Program-made: the position numbers and the translations under genes
Source of the DNA: a virus
IMG/VR virus record: IMGVR_UViG_3300028569_000194
Coordinates: 1-21,581 of that record
Direction: 5' to 3' (one strand)
Length of the DNA: 21,581 nucleotides
Shown: positions 8,738-16,125 of the stretch, in pieces
Numbering within the stretch: the first letter of the stretch is position 1
How the letters are laid out: the number at the start of each line of letters is the position of its first letter
Notes under the pieces: generated by a model
Database searches by the model: none
The model's input: only the letters and a program-made list of their open reading frames with translations
Told to the model about the DNA's origin: nothing

Positions 8738-9721
8738 TTAAGAGACAGACCAGTAGATTTCAACAGCGCAGTCAGGACGCAAGATGCCTGTACCGATAGC
8801 CATTGAAGCGATCATGAACGTACCTTGCCAGATGGCATGAACGTCACCGCCAGTGGTTTCCATCTTCAGATCCATCAACTTGACAGTACCAGCTGCCATA
8901 GGATTCCAAACCAAAGCAACGTTGTCTGTGTAGTCAGCGTTGTAGGCGTTGTTCTCCCCGGTTACCGCAGAGCGGTTAGTGGTAGGTAGGTGATTGGATT
9001 TGATGATGCTGATGCCAGCTACCTTCAGAACAGTACCGTCTGCATAAGCACCGGCACCGCCCCAATCGCGGTTGATAACGTTGGTTTCTTGCACCAACTT
9101 GTAATACTCACGAGGAGGTAATGCGCAATAGCGATCACCCTCAGGCAAGTTGTTCTCATCCATGGACTGAGCAGATGCAAACAATGCAGCAGCCAACTGA
9201 GCTCCTGTTACTGCAGCCTTAGAAGCAGCAATGATCTTGACGCGAGTACCGCCAGGGAGGTCGGTGTTGAAGTTGGTGGCAGTCCTGGCCGCCTTAGCAA
9301 TAACAGCAGCTACGTTCTGGTCGTAGGTGTATGCAAGTGCATTACCCATTTCGACAGAGAACTGTGAACGCACGTCATAGTGGTTCTTAGCTTCGTCAAT
9401 GTCAGGCAGGAACACATGGCTGATCAGCTTGTCGTCAATGTTGACGGTAGCTTCAGCAACCTTTTGTGCAGTACCAACGATTTGGTCGCCAGGTGTGTGG
9501 TAGGCAGCACTGTTTAAACCGATGATCGGGAACTGTGCAGTCTTACCGCTAGCAATAGTGCGAACCTTGTGAAGGGATTCAAACACTGTTGCCTTACGGA
9601 ATGCGGTCAGGACTTCGCCAGCCCAGACCTTAAGGAACATAGCGTTGTCGCCAGCAAACGCGCCGCCGCCAGCGTTGTTGATTAGGCCAAGCCTAGTGGA
9701 AGTAAAGTTTGGTGCAGCCAT
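8738..9721 (-). CDS. major capsid protein (gp10A-like)
   Basis: A 327-residue HK97-fold type capsid protein matching T7 gp10A (345 residues). Shared landmarks are FLKVWAGEVLTAFRKATVFE near residues 29-48, ASGKTAQFPIIG near 57-68, DIDEAKNHYDVRSQFSVEMG near 107-126, and LPPREYYKLVQ in the second half. The ATG at 9721 has the strongest ribosome-binding site in the late block, AGGAG at 9730-9734 with an 8-nt spacer, fitting a highly made protein. It follows the longest noncoding gap of the late block (9722-9844) and is followed by a terminator. I saw no clear sign of a T7-style 10A/10B frameshift extension: only 25 nt separate its stop from the upstream in-frame ATG of gp11. Confidence 0.96.
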   Translation of the reverse strand: MAAPNFTSTRLGLINNAGGGAFAGDNAMFLKVWAGEVLTAFRKATVFESLHKVRTIASGKTAQFPIIGLNSAAYHTPGDQIVGTAQKVAEATVNIDDKLISHVFLPDIDEAKNHYDVRSQFSVEMGNALAYTYDQNVAAVIAKAARTATNFNTDLPGGTRVKIIAASKAAVTGAQLAAALFASAQSMDENNLPEGDRYCALPPREYYKLVQETNVINRDWGGAGAYADGTVLKVAGISIIKSNHLPTTNRSAVTGENNAYNADYTDNVALVWNPMAAGTVKLMDLKMETTGGDVHAIWQGTFMIASMAIGTGILRPDCAVEIYWSVS

Positions 9722-9844
9722 TGAAGGGGCTCCTAGAGAGTTTGGTTTGGGTTTCCCCGACCTGAACTCCTATCGCTGGGGGTGTCCGTCGCAACGGGCC
9801 GTCGGTCAATGAGCGGGTCTAGGTGTAGTAAGGATAAACCACTG
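9722..9844 (-). promoter_or_regulatory. leader region of the capsid gene (possible promoter)
   Basis: This 123-nt gap between scaffold and capsid is the only sizeable noncoding stretch in the late block, at the place where T7 has its strong phi10 promoter. On the minus strand it holds an inverted repeat CCGTTGCGACGG (4-bp stem), an AGCGATAGGAG element that weakly recalls the ATAGGG initiation end of phage promoters, an A/C-rich stretch (AAACCCAAACCAAAC) and the capsid Shine-Dalgarno. A TTGACA hexamer overlaps the scaffold stop, but no good -10 follows. A late promoter here is inferred from position; I cannot define its core. Confidence 0.35.
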
Positions 9845-10699
9845 TCAACCCATAATGCCAGGAGACTTAGCTAACTTGGCAAATACTTTTTGCCTGAACG
9901 CAGGATCTTTTGCGTACTTAGGATTTGCAATATCTTCTAGGTACTGCTCATTAGATTGATACCTGTTCTCTGTGCCTTGGGAACCACGACCACCCAGCAG
10001 CTTGGGTTCATAACCATTAGCTGCTCGGTATTGGCTTTGCAATTGCTGAGCTGCTAAACGAATCAACCCGCTGTTGTTAGTAGCAACAGCAAAGTTAAAA
10101 GCTTCCGCATCTTCTTTAGAGATGCTGCCTTCCTTGGCTGCCCAATCAATCATGCGTTGGTATTCTTCTGCCCCGCCTAATGCCTTCTTGATCTTGTTGG
10201 TTTCAGCAATGCTAAGAGCTTGGGCTTCTTCGCTTTTAGCTGAAGTACCACTGAGGTAAGCATCAACCATTGCGCGAGTAAAGCCAACGCGCTCCAGCTC
10301 GCCAAACATTTCATCGCTAAGGGTTCCGTTCTCTTGGTAGAACTGATCCATCCCCAAGAAGTCAACGTCGTTGTCTTGGAAGATCTGGCTGACAGCTGGG
10401 CCATACGCTTCAAGTAAAGCGCCTTGCCTTTCAGCACTGTCGTATTCAACCTGCTCCTCTTCAACAGCTTGAGGCTCTTCGGCTTCTTCGGCTTCTTGAG
10501 GTTGGCGGGTAGCTTGTAGCTTTTGCAGTTCTTTGTACCCGCGCTCTAACTCCTCAACAGATTTGTATTTGCCAGCAAAAAGCTGAGGTGCTTCTTCAAG
10601 GCTGTCACCTATCCGAGCATCCTCTTCTTCTAAGTAAGCAATGTTCTCTGCAGAGAACGCAGGCATTTCTGGTGCGCGTAGAACAACGGGGTCAGTCAT
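9845..10699 (-). CDS. capsid assembly scaffolding protein (gp9-like)
   Basis: A 284-residue, strongly acidic, helical protein directly before the major capsid gene, as T7 gp9 (307 residues). It has the features of the T7 scaffold family: an acidic Glu-rich stretch (about 70-90, EEAEEPQAVEEEQVEYD), LFAGKYKSVEELERGYKELQ near 40-60 (a short motif found in many T7-like scaffold proteins), and a basic C-terminal part (KDPAFRQKVFAKLAKSPGIMG) that would contact the capsid. The ATG at 10699 has no Shine-Dalgarno; it lies 2 nt after the TAG of the small ORF 10702-10941 (TAGCCATG), so translation may depend on reinitiation after that ORF. Confidence 0.92.
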   Translation of the reverse strand: MTDPVVLRAPEMPAFSAENIAYLEEEDARIGDSLEEAPQLFAGKYKSVEELERGYKELQKLQATRQPQEAEEAEEPQAVEEEQVEYDSAERQGALLEAYGPAVSQIFQDNDVDFLGMDQFYQENGTLSDEMFGELERVGFTRAMVDAYLSGTSAKSEEAQALSIAETNKIKKALGGAEEYQRMIDWAAKEGSISKEDAEAFNFAVATNNSGLIRLAAQQLQSQYRAANGYEPKLLGGRGSQGTENRYQSNEQYLEDIANPKYAKDPAFRQKVFAKLAKSPGIMG

Positions 10700-10701
10700 G
10701 G

Positions 10702-10941
10702 CTAGTTAATGGTGATGTGTTGTGGGCTGTCTTGAGTAACAACAGGTGGCTGATTAGGCTTTGACCTAGTGTTAAAAGGCGGCGGTGTATCCACCGTGAT
10801 CACTTCTCTAGGAGGGGCTGGCTCCACCTTCGTCGGCCCCAAGAGGCTGTTGCGGAATGGCGTCTCCTCCGTCTTCAGCGGGGCCTCCTGTGGGAGAGGG
10901 CAGTCCGCTTGGGATTCCTTGTTCGTCAAATTGCGGGCCAT
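10702..10941 (-). CDS. small proline-rich ORF partly overprinted on the portal gene
   Basis: A 79-residue frame whose first 134 nt lie inside the 3' end of the portal gene in another frame; the rest fills the otherwise empty gap before the scaffold gene. I recognise no family. The product is hydrophilic and Pro/Thr-rich (PPREVITVDTPPPF, NQPPVVTQDSPQ) with no membrane segment. Two things argue that it is translated: the ATG has GGAG with a 6-nt spacer (10948-10951), and its TAG is 2 nt from the scaffold ATG, which lacks its own ribosome-binding site. Against it: low-complexity composition, overlap with a real gene, and no known homologue. It could instead be a frameshifted tail of the portal protein or chance. 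Confidence 0.4.
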   Translation of the reverse strand: MARNLTNKESQADCPLPQEAPLKTEETPFRNSLLGPTKVEPAPPREVITVDTPPPFNTRSKPNQPPVVTQDSPQHITIN

Positions 10942-12586
10942 ACGGTGCTCCGGGTTGGGTAAAGTTTTTAGCTAGCTGGCCAAGGGCAGGGGATGCTAAG
11001 CCCTGCTTGGTCATTTCCATTTGCTGCATCTGTTGCTGTTGTTCTGCAGCCGCTTGAGCTGCAGCATCTAACTCTTCCTTACTCCTTACTAAATCAGTTG
11101 TGTCTATCGACACACTGTTAGCAAGACGGCGTAGCGCCTCGTCGATATTAATATACCGCTCTAATACTTCTGGGCCTAACACTTGGCTGGCAGTGGTAAT
11201 AAATTCAATCAGCTTGTTTCGATCATCGCCACGGCCAATAGCCTCAAGGCCAGTAACAGCCTTAGCAGTAATGGGATCTTTGCCGCCAGATGTTTTAGGT
11301 AGGCTTGGGATCTTGCCTTGCTTCTTAAGAACAAACATAAGGCGGCGCACCATAGGTAGCTGCAGCTCTTGAGTAAGGATCGAGTACAGGCCACCAATGC
11401 CAGCCTCCAACTCTTGGCTCATGAACCTAATCTCTTCTGCTGTTACCCTTTCGCCTGGCCGTTGGATGGCAGTGTTTAACAGGAAAGCAAATTGCAGCCT
11501 GCTCTCAATGCGATCAATCACACTGTTGGCGATGCTTAGATCCTGTGCCTTCTGGCTTTGGATAACAGTTACATCAGCTGCGTTGCCTTGAATGATTGCA
11601 CCGTTCATAGCGTTAGCTAAGGTGCGCGGCCTAGTTGTGCCGTTAGGATTAACAAGGAACAGGATCTTAGCTGCAGCAGCAGAAGCTTCCAGCACTGCTT
11701 GGTATAAAGCTTCAAGAGCTAGCAAGTCACCGTAGTATTCCTCGATGTAACTGCGGCCATACTCTTCGCCATCCACGCGGTTAAACCGCAGCGGTATCCA
11801 AGGGGATGAATCCTTCTTGCTCATGCCATGGCTGTCAGGTATCTCTTTGCCCTTTACTTCCTGATACCAGTGCACCTCGTCGCCCTTGTACTTAATGCAG
11901 GTATACATCTTGACGGTCTTCTCGGTATACATACCGTTGTCACCGTCTTCATATTCATTGCCGTACTCGTTTAAAAAATCTTCAGGCAATGCGCCTGGGT
12001 AGATCTCCTCTTCAATAATGATGTGCTCAATGTGACCCATCGGATCACGACACAAGGCGTAGCTGTTGAGGTGGTACACACGGAAGCCATCCTCTGCCAC
12101 GTACAGCAGAGCGTTACCACCTACAAGTAAATGCTTAAAGGCTTCGTGCATGGCAGCTCGACCACCATTCACTTCCATTGCCTGCATCACTGTGTTCTCT
12201 ACAGCAACCAGCGCCGACTCAAATGCACTCTTGGCTATTGCTTCAACTCCAGCTTCAGCAGCTTGCTTGAACACCTCACTGTCTACGGTCAGCTTGAAGA
12301 AGCTTTGGTTAGGTGGGAAGAGAGTGATCAGTAACTTACTGGCTAAGTAGTTAACACCTCTAGCTCCCAAGCTTTGGTAAGGGGTGCGAAGAGAACCTCT
12401 GTCCTTGTCCCCATCGTCAGGTATCAGGGTCGGGATAGTGACACGGCTGCAATCCCTAGCCCGTTGCAAGTAGGAATCTCTGTACCTTGAAAGCGACTGG
12501 TATCGGCCAGCCCCATTCAATTCGTCAAGGTCGTCTGAGTACAGATCCGACTGACGATCTACCTTGCCTGTTAGTAGGGCCTCCAT
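10808..12586 (-). CDS. portal protein (gp8-like head-tail connector)
   Basis: A 592-residue protein matching T7 gp8 (536 residues), the dodecameric portal through which DNA is packaged and ejected. The N-terminus has the conserved block RYRDSYLQRARDCSRVTIPTL, then RTPYQSLGARGVNYLASKL and LFPPNQSFFKL. The middle has WIPLRFNRVDGEEYGRS and the helical YGDLLALEALYQAVLEAS; then RPGERVTAEEIRFMSQELEA, the usual wing/crown region. The C-terminal 60 residues are Gln-, Pro- and Gly-rich and probably disordered; this part shares its DNA with the small ORF 10702-10941. The start overlaps the stop of the gp7.3-like gene (TGATG). Confidence 0.96.
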   Translation of the reverse strand: MEALLTGKVDRQSDLYSDDLDELNGAGRYQSLSRYRDSYLQRARDCSRVTIPTLIPDDGDKDRGSLRTPYQSLGARGVNYLASKLLITLFPPNQSFFKLTVDSEVFKQAAEAGVEAIAKSAFESALVAVENTVMQAMEVNGGRAAMHEAFKHLLVGGNALLYVAEDGFRVYHLNSYALCRDPMGHIEHIIIEEEIYPGALPEDFLNEYGNEYEDGDNGMYTEKTVKMYTCIKYKGDEVHWYQEVKGKEIPDSHGMSKKDSSPWIPLRFNRVDGEEYGRSYIEEYYGDLLALEALYQAVLEASAAAAKILFLVNPNGTTRPRTLANAMNGAIIQGNAADVTVIQSQKAQDLSIANSVIDRIESRLQFAFLLNTAIQRPGERVTAEEIRFMSQELEAGIGGLYSILTQELQLPMVRRLMFVLKKQGKIPSLPKTSGGKDPITAKAVTGLEAIGRGDDRNKLIEFITTASQVLGPEVLERYINIDEALRRLANSVSIDTTDLVRSKEELDAAAQAAAEQQQQMQQMEMTKQGLASPALGQLAKNFTQPGAPYGPQFDEQGIPSGLPSPTGGPAEDGGDAIPQQPLGADEGGASPS

Positions 12587-12912
12587 CAGACGCTAGGAAT
12601 AGAAAGGCCGCCAGTACCACCAGCTAAATCCTTCCGTAGTTTCTTGCGCCCTACGCCTTGCCTGATTGCTGCTGCTGGGGCAGCACCGCCGCTTGTTTCC
12701 AACGCAGACCCTGCCACGTCGGCAGATTTAACTGGGCCAGGTGGGGGTGGTGCCATGGCTATAGCTCTTTGCTCTTCGTATTGAGTTTGCTGCCTTGCCA
12801 TTTGCTCGTCTGCCTGTTGCCTCATAGCATTTTGCTGGTTGATCTCGTTGATCTCCCTGTAGTAATCAACATCTCTTTTCTTTGGAGCTTTAGCGCCGCC
12901 TCCTATGCACAT
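12586..12912 (-). CDS. gp7.3-like virion/tail assembly protein
   Basis: A 108-residue protein directly before the portal gene, where T7 has 7.3, a small virion protein needed for adsorption and tail function. It starts MCIGGGAKAPKKRDVDYY, followed by a Gln-rich helical part (about 20-50), a Pro-rich stretch (APPPPGP), and ends with GRKKLRKDLAGGTGGLSIPSV, similar in kind to the basic, glycine-rich C-terminus of T7 gp7.3 (GRKKARAGGKKSL...SGGGINI). The ATG has GAGG 9 nt upstream and follows the previous stop by 3 nt. Assignment rests on position and this C-terminal resemblance; residue-level similarity is low. Confidence 0.65.
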   Translation of the reverse strand: MCIGGGAKAPKKRDVDYYREINEINQQNAMRQQADEQMARQQTQYEEQRAIAMAPPPPGPVKSADVAGSALETSGGAAPAAAIRQGVGRKKLRKDLAGGTGGLSIPSV

Positions 12913-12915
12913 GGT

Positions 12916-13137
12916 CTAAGCCTCAAGGTTGTCTTGCTGTTCACGATAGACGCTAGTTAAGACCTTAACAACATGGGCGCAGCCAGCCTGAAACCAAATA
13001 GTTCTGTCCTCGTCATCCAAGTCCGGGCACTTGTCTGCGAACAGGATGTCCAACATGTTCAATAGTTCCTTGTCAATGACGGGCCATGTCTCATCTGGGT
13101 ACTGGTCGTTCACGAAAGCTGAAGCATTGGTTCCCAT
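12916..13137 (-). CDS. small hypothetical protein
   Basis: A 73-residue acidic protein that I do not recognise. It appears soluble: a probable helix (VIDKELLNMLDILFADKC), an acidic turn (PDLDDEDR) and a second helix (IWFQAGCAHVVKVLTSVYREQQ). No catalytic motif or zinc site is visible. It overlaps the end of the exonuclease gene by 28 nt and is followed after 3 nt by the gp7.3-like gene, so it sits at the border between replication and structural genes. No Shine-Dalgarno is apparent before its ATG. Its place and the tight packing support it as a real gene. Confidence 0.7.
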   Translation of the reverse strand: MGTNASAFVNDQYPDETWPVIDKELLNMLDILFADKCPDLDDEDRTIWFQAGCAHVVKVLTSVYREQQDNLEA

Positions 13138-13853
13138 AATTTTACAGTGTCGGTTGCGTAGTCGTAATCACTATTGCGTAGTATCCGTGACAACCTGGCA
13201 TTAAGTAAAGCATCATCAAATGTTAAGCCTGCCTTCTTGTATGCAGCAAGAACTAAAGCCCACATCTCACTCAATGTAGTGGCGCCTTCTAAAATTTTTG
13301 CAGCAGTTTTTGGGCCACAACCTTTTATGCCTGGGTAATTATCAGCTGCGTCACCAGTTAAAGTTTGCAACATCCAATTGGTAACAGCTTCTGTCGAGGT
13401 AATGGTAAGCAGCGTGTCGTCCACTAATAATTTGCCGGGTATAGTACGCATGTCCTTATCAATAGCCACAATGATAGGGTCTTGGTATTCATTGCTAGTT
13501 GCTAGCAAACCAAGAACGTCATCACCTTCTAGGTTTGGTATGGTTCTTGATTCAAAGCGTTCACTGCACCACTGACGTGTTGCCTTAAGGGCTAAAGGTT
13601 TGCGCTTACCTATGCGAGTACCTTTGTACTCTGGGTATAGCTGTGCCCTAAAACTTGGATAGTCACTCCAGCACATAACAACTTTGTTATGCGAGGTAAA
13701 GCTTTTCCACCCAGCAATCTTGTCTGTTACATACGCTTTAACTGCAGATGGTTCTGAGTGAAGGGTATGAATGTACTCATCCCATCTAATGTCAGTCTCA
13801 GCTGCACAGCAAGCTGTGTAAATTAACCAGTCGGCGTCAATTAGTAGGGTCAT
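13110..13853 (-). CDS. 5'-3' exonuclease (gp6-like)
   Basis: A 247-residue FEN/5' nuclease-family protein matching T7 gp6 (300 residues), which degrades host DNA and removes RNA primers. Metal-binding acidic residues are in place: D6 and D8 (LLIDADWL), E109, D111 and D112 (NLEGDDVLG), D132 and D134 (VAIDKDM), and D168 and D171 (TGDAADNYPG). The helix-3-turn-helix DNA-binding motif follows (GIKGCGPKTAAKIL, about 175-188). The gene overlaps the zinc-ribbon gene upstream by 17 nt. In T7, DNA polymerase gene 5 precedes this gene; here the polymerase is missing. Confidence 0.95.
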   Translation of the reverse strand: MTLLIDADWLIYTACCAAETDIRWDEYIHTLHSEPSAVKAYVTDKIAGWKSFTSHNKVVMCWSDYPSFRAQLYPEYKGTRIGKRKPLALKATRQWCSERFESRTIPNLEGDDVLGLLATSNEYQDPIIVAIDKDMRTIPGKLLVDDTLLTITSTEAVTNWMLQTLTGDAADNYPGIKGCGPKTAAKILEGATTLSEMWALVLAAYKKAGLTFDDALLNARLSRILRNSDYDYATDTVKLWEPMLQLS

Positions 13854-14076
13854 TGGGTGGGTTGTAAGTAAGAGTGCCGTTAAAAATAAAAGAAGTTCTT
13901 AGTCGATCGGCGTCCCTAGTATGCGACACCGCTTCAGCAGGTATCTCAACCTCTGCTGTGTACCAGCGGTGATCACAGCTGCGGCAATGCCTCCTCCTAA
14001 TAACAAGGTTAAGCCAATCGTCAGACCGAGTACGACCAGTGACAGGTTTCTTAGCTCCACAGTTAGGGCATTGCAT
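13837..14076 (-). CDS. NrdR-like zinc-ribbon protein
   Basis: A 79-residue protein with a four-cysteine zinc ribbon: C3 and C6 (MQCPNCGAKK) and C31 and C34 (CRSCDHRWYT), separated by a basic run RRR (27-29). The pattern MxCPxCG...VIRRRxCxxCxxRxxTxE is that of the DNA-binding N-terminal domain of NrdR, the repressor of ribonucleotide reductase genes. The ATP-cone that NrdR needs for nucleotide sensing is absent, and the second half (HTRDADRLRTSFIFNGTL) is unrelated. Its start overlaps the primase-helicase stop (TAATG) and its end overlaps the exonuclease start. It occupies the place where T7 encodes DNA polymerase. A DNA-binding role is likely; the target is unknown. Confidence 0.75.
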   Translation of the reverse strand: MQCPNCGAKKPVTGRTRSDDWLNLVIRRRHCRSCDHRWYTAEVEIPAEAVSHTRDADRLRTSFIFNGTLTYNPPNDPTN

Positions 14077-15677
14077 TAGAAGTAACTCGATAATGGTTTG
14101 ATAAGTCTGCCTTTAACGCTGTCGTACAACAGCTTGTCGCACAATCCAGTCTCTCCGCTAAACCTATTCTTTAATACTCTTAGCTGTAACTCATTACGTT
14201 CATCTGCCTGCCCCTGCTGGTTGCGTTCAGCACCAATCACCATGTCACTGAGCTGGGCAATAGCGTGGCTGCCACGCAACGCGCTTAAGGTAGTGGCCGC
14301 TCCCTCTTCATGGCCCCTGCCTTCAGGTCGTTTCAGGTGCGACACAAGGATGATGCCTACGCCTGATTGCTCAACCACTTGCCGCAGCTTGGTGCATGTC
14401 ACATCAATGGCACGGCGCTCATCTATGTCAGCTAAGCCACTAACCAATATGGTTAAGTGATCAAGAATAACTACATCACAACCTTCACCATCAGCCATGT
14501 ATTTAATCTTGTTAATTAAATGGTCAGGCTCCATGCTGCCAAAGTGATCATACAAATAACAACGACCACTAGCTAACAAACTATCAAAGGCTTCTTTAAT
14601 TTCTTTCTCACTAGCTAAGTCTTGGTTTAAGTGTATTGGTTTATTTAATTGAATGCCAATCAAGCCTTGCATGGTGCGCTTAATTGATTCCTCTAGTGCT
14701 ATGTAACCCACCTTCATGCCATTCAACAGAAAGTGGTGCGCCCATTCCCTACAAATACTGGACTTACCTATGCCACTGCCAGCGCATATCGTAACCATCT
14801 CACCCTTCCTAAACCCACGGGTCATTGCGTCTAACGCAGGCCACGGGTAAGGGCACACTGCCCCTGCCTGTGGTTTGATCAACTCATCCCATAGTTCACA
14901 CGCATTAACTATTCCGTCTGGCCGAGACGGCGTAGCCTTCCACAACAGATCCCTAAGTTGATCACCTTCATTGCTAAGCAGCATCTCGTTTGCATCCTTG
15001 CGGGGCAACCGACAGATCGCTGCCTTACCTAATGGCAAGACTGTCAACGCATCAGTTGATGCCTTAACTCCCGGCTCGTCACTGTCAAAGCACAGAACAA
15101 TGCGCTCGAACTGACTGAGCCAGACAGAGTTAGCAGCCAGGTATTTCTTGGCTGACTGCGCACCGTTAGGCAGGGATACGACTGGGTATTTATTACCTTG
15201 CACTTGGCTGACGCTCATTGCGTCAATCTCACCCTCAGTAATGACAACAAATTTCTGGGCTCCGCCGCCAATACCTTGCCGCCATAGGTGCTGACCCCAT
15301 AACTGCATGTCCTTTGGTTCACCTAGCCATTGAAACCGCTTGTCTTTATCGCGTAGGTGTTGAGCTATTACCTTGCCGGATTGATCCCTGAACTCTGATA
15401 CCTGTACCTGCCTGCCATGGTGGTCGGCACAACCGTAATTAAATAAGGCTGCTGTCTCTTTAGTTATGCCACGCTTGGGCATAGCTTTAATAGACACGAA
15501 CCCTATTAAAGGTTTGTCGCTTGGATAGACTTCTTGTACTACCGTCATGGGTATTTCTTTAGGTTGGATCTGGTGGCCACAACCAAAGCAATGGCTATGG
15601 CCGTCGTCGTACACAGCAAGGTTGTCTTTGCTGCCACAAGCAGGGCACGGTTCATGCCGCAGAAGTTTGGATGTCAT
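14076..15677 (-). CDS. DNA primase-helicase (gp4-like)
   Basis: A bifunctional replication protein matching T7 gp4A; 533 residues from the chosen start (T7: 566). In this numbering the primase zinc-binding domain has C11, C14, C30 and C33 (CPACG, HCFGC). The TOPRIM domain shows EGE at 148-150 and DSDEPG at 198-203. The helicase has Walker A GSGIGKSS (300-307), Walker B VVILDH (D406), the H-motif SHLKRPEG, the GHEEGAATTLSALRGSHA segment and the AERNQQG arginine region, all nearly as in T7. Upstream in-frame starts exist (ATG 15725, TTG 15752) but would overlap endonuclease further; the 15677 ATG gives the usual short lead before the first Cys. None has a clear Shine-Dalgarno. Confidence 0.96.
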   Translation of the reverse strand: MTSKLLRHEPCPACGSKDNLAVYDDGHSHCFGCGHQIQPKEIPMTVVQEVYPSDKPLIGFVSIKAMPKRGITKETAALFNYGCADHHGRQVQVSEFRDQSGKVIAQHLRDKDKRFQWLGEPKDMQLWGQHLWRQGIGGGAQKFVVITEGEIDAMSVSQVQGNKYPVVSLPNGAQSAKKYLAANSVWLSQFERIVLCFDSDEPGVKASTDALTVLPLGKAAICRLPRKDANEMLLSNEGDQLRDLLWKATPSRPDGIVNACELWDELIKPQAGAVCPYPWPALDAMTRGFRKGEMVTICAGSGIGKSSICREWAHHFLLNGMKVGYIALEESIKRTMQGLIGIQLNKPIHLNQDLASEKEIKEAFDSLLASGRCYLYDHFGSMEPDHLINKIKYMADGEGCDVVILDHLTILVSGLADIDERRAIDVTCTKLRQVVEQSGVGIILVSHLKRPEGRGHEEGAATTLSALRGSHAIAQLSDMVIGAERNQQGQADERNELQLRVLKNRFSGETGLCDKLLYDSVKGRLIKPLSSYF

Positions 15678-16125
15678 TGCTAAACCATGTGGTGGGGATG
15701 TGGCCTTGGCACCAGAGAAACCCATGGCGTTCAGCCCATTGCCAATAAGCAAGGGACTTAGGTGCCTTAGATAATTTCACTTGTGCATTCTGGAAACACA
15801 AGCGAATATCCAGCAATGGGTACTGGCTTTTAACAGCCAGCATCTTGCGCCGATCATCAGAACTGAAGTGCCCTTTGGTTTCTACTACTACCCCATTAGG
15901 CAAGAAGAAGTCAGGGGTGTAGGTAGCTCTGATTATGTAACCAAAGCTTCGAGCTTCGTACTGAAACTCAAGGCCACGCTGTAGAACAGAGGCAGCAACA
16001 GCTGCCTCGTACTTGCTGCGGTACTTAGAAGAGAGCGTCGTCTTCTTGGATTGGTTCAGCGTTGAACGGGACTGGCGGGGTAACTGCTGCCCCTTGCGTC
16101 CACCCTTCCTCTGAGCCAAAGCCAT
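15652..16125 (-). CDS. endonuclease I, Holliday junction resolvase (gp3-like)
   Basis: A 157-residue protein matching T7 gp3 (149 residues), which resolves branched DNA and helps degrade host DNA. The catalytic set is complete: E40 (SKYEAAVA), D72 (YTPDFFLPNG), E82 and K84 (VVETKG), with spacing close to that of T7 E20, D55, E65 and K67. DIRLCFQNAQVKLSKAPKS and the final WAERHGFLW are also typical. The first 30 residues form a basic extension (RKGGRKGQQLPRQSR) not present in T7; it is encoded out of frame over the last 101 nt of the SSB gene. No good Shine-Dalgarno is seen before the ATG, and no later ATG precedes the conserved part, so the extension is probably real. Confidence 0.95.
   Translation of the reverse strand: MALAQRKGGRKGQQLPRQSRSTLNQSKKTTLSSKYRSKYEAAVAASVLQRGLEFQYEARSFGYIIRATYTPDFFLPNGVVVETKGHFSSDDRRKMLAVKSQYPLLDIRLCFQNAQVKLSKAPKSLAYWQWAERHGFLWCQGHIPTTWFSNDIQTSAA

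Noticed and set aside
8738-8800. T7-style capsid frameshift (10A/10B)
   Set aside because: No clear slippery run near the capsid stop, and the terminator and gp11 follow too closely for a long extension.
15678-15752. Longer primase-helicase starts (ATG 15725, TTG 15752)
   Set aside because: No better ribosome-binding site, more overlap with endonuclease I, and the zinc-binding domain normally starts close to the N-terminus. Not excluded.
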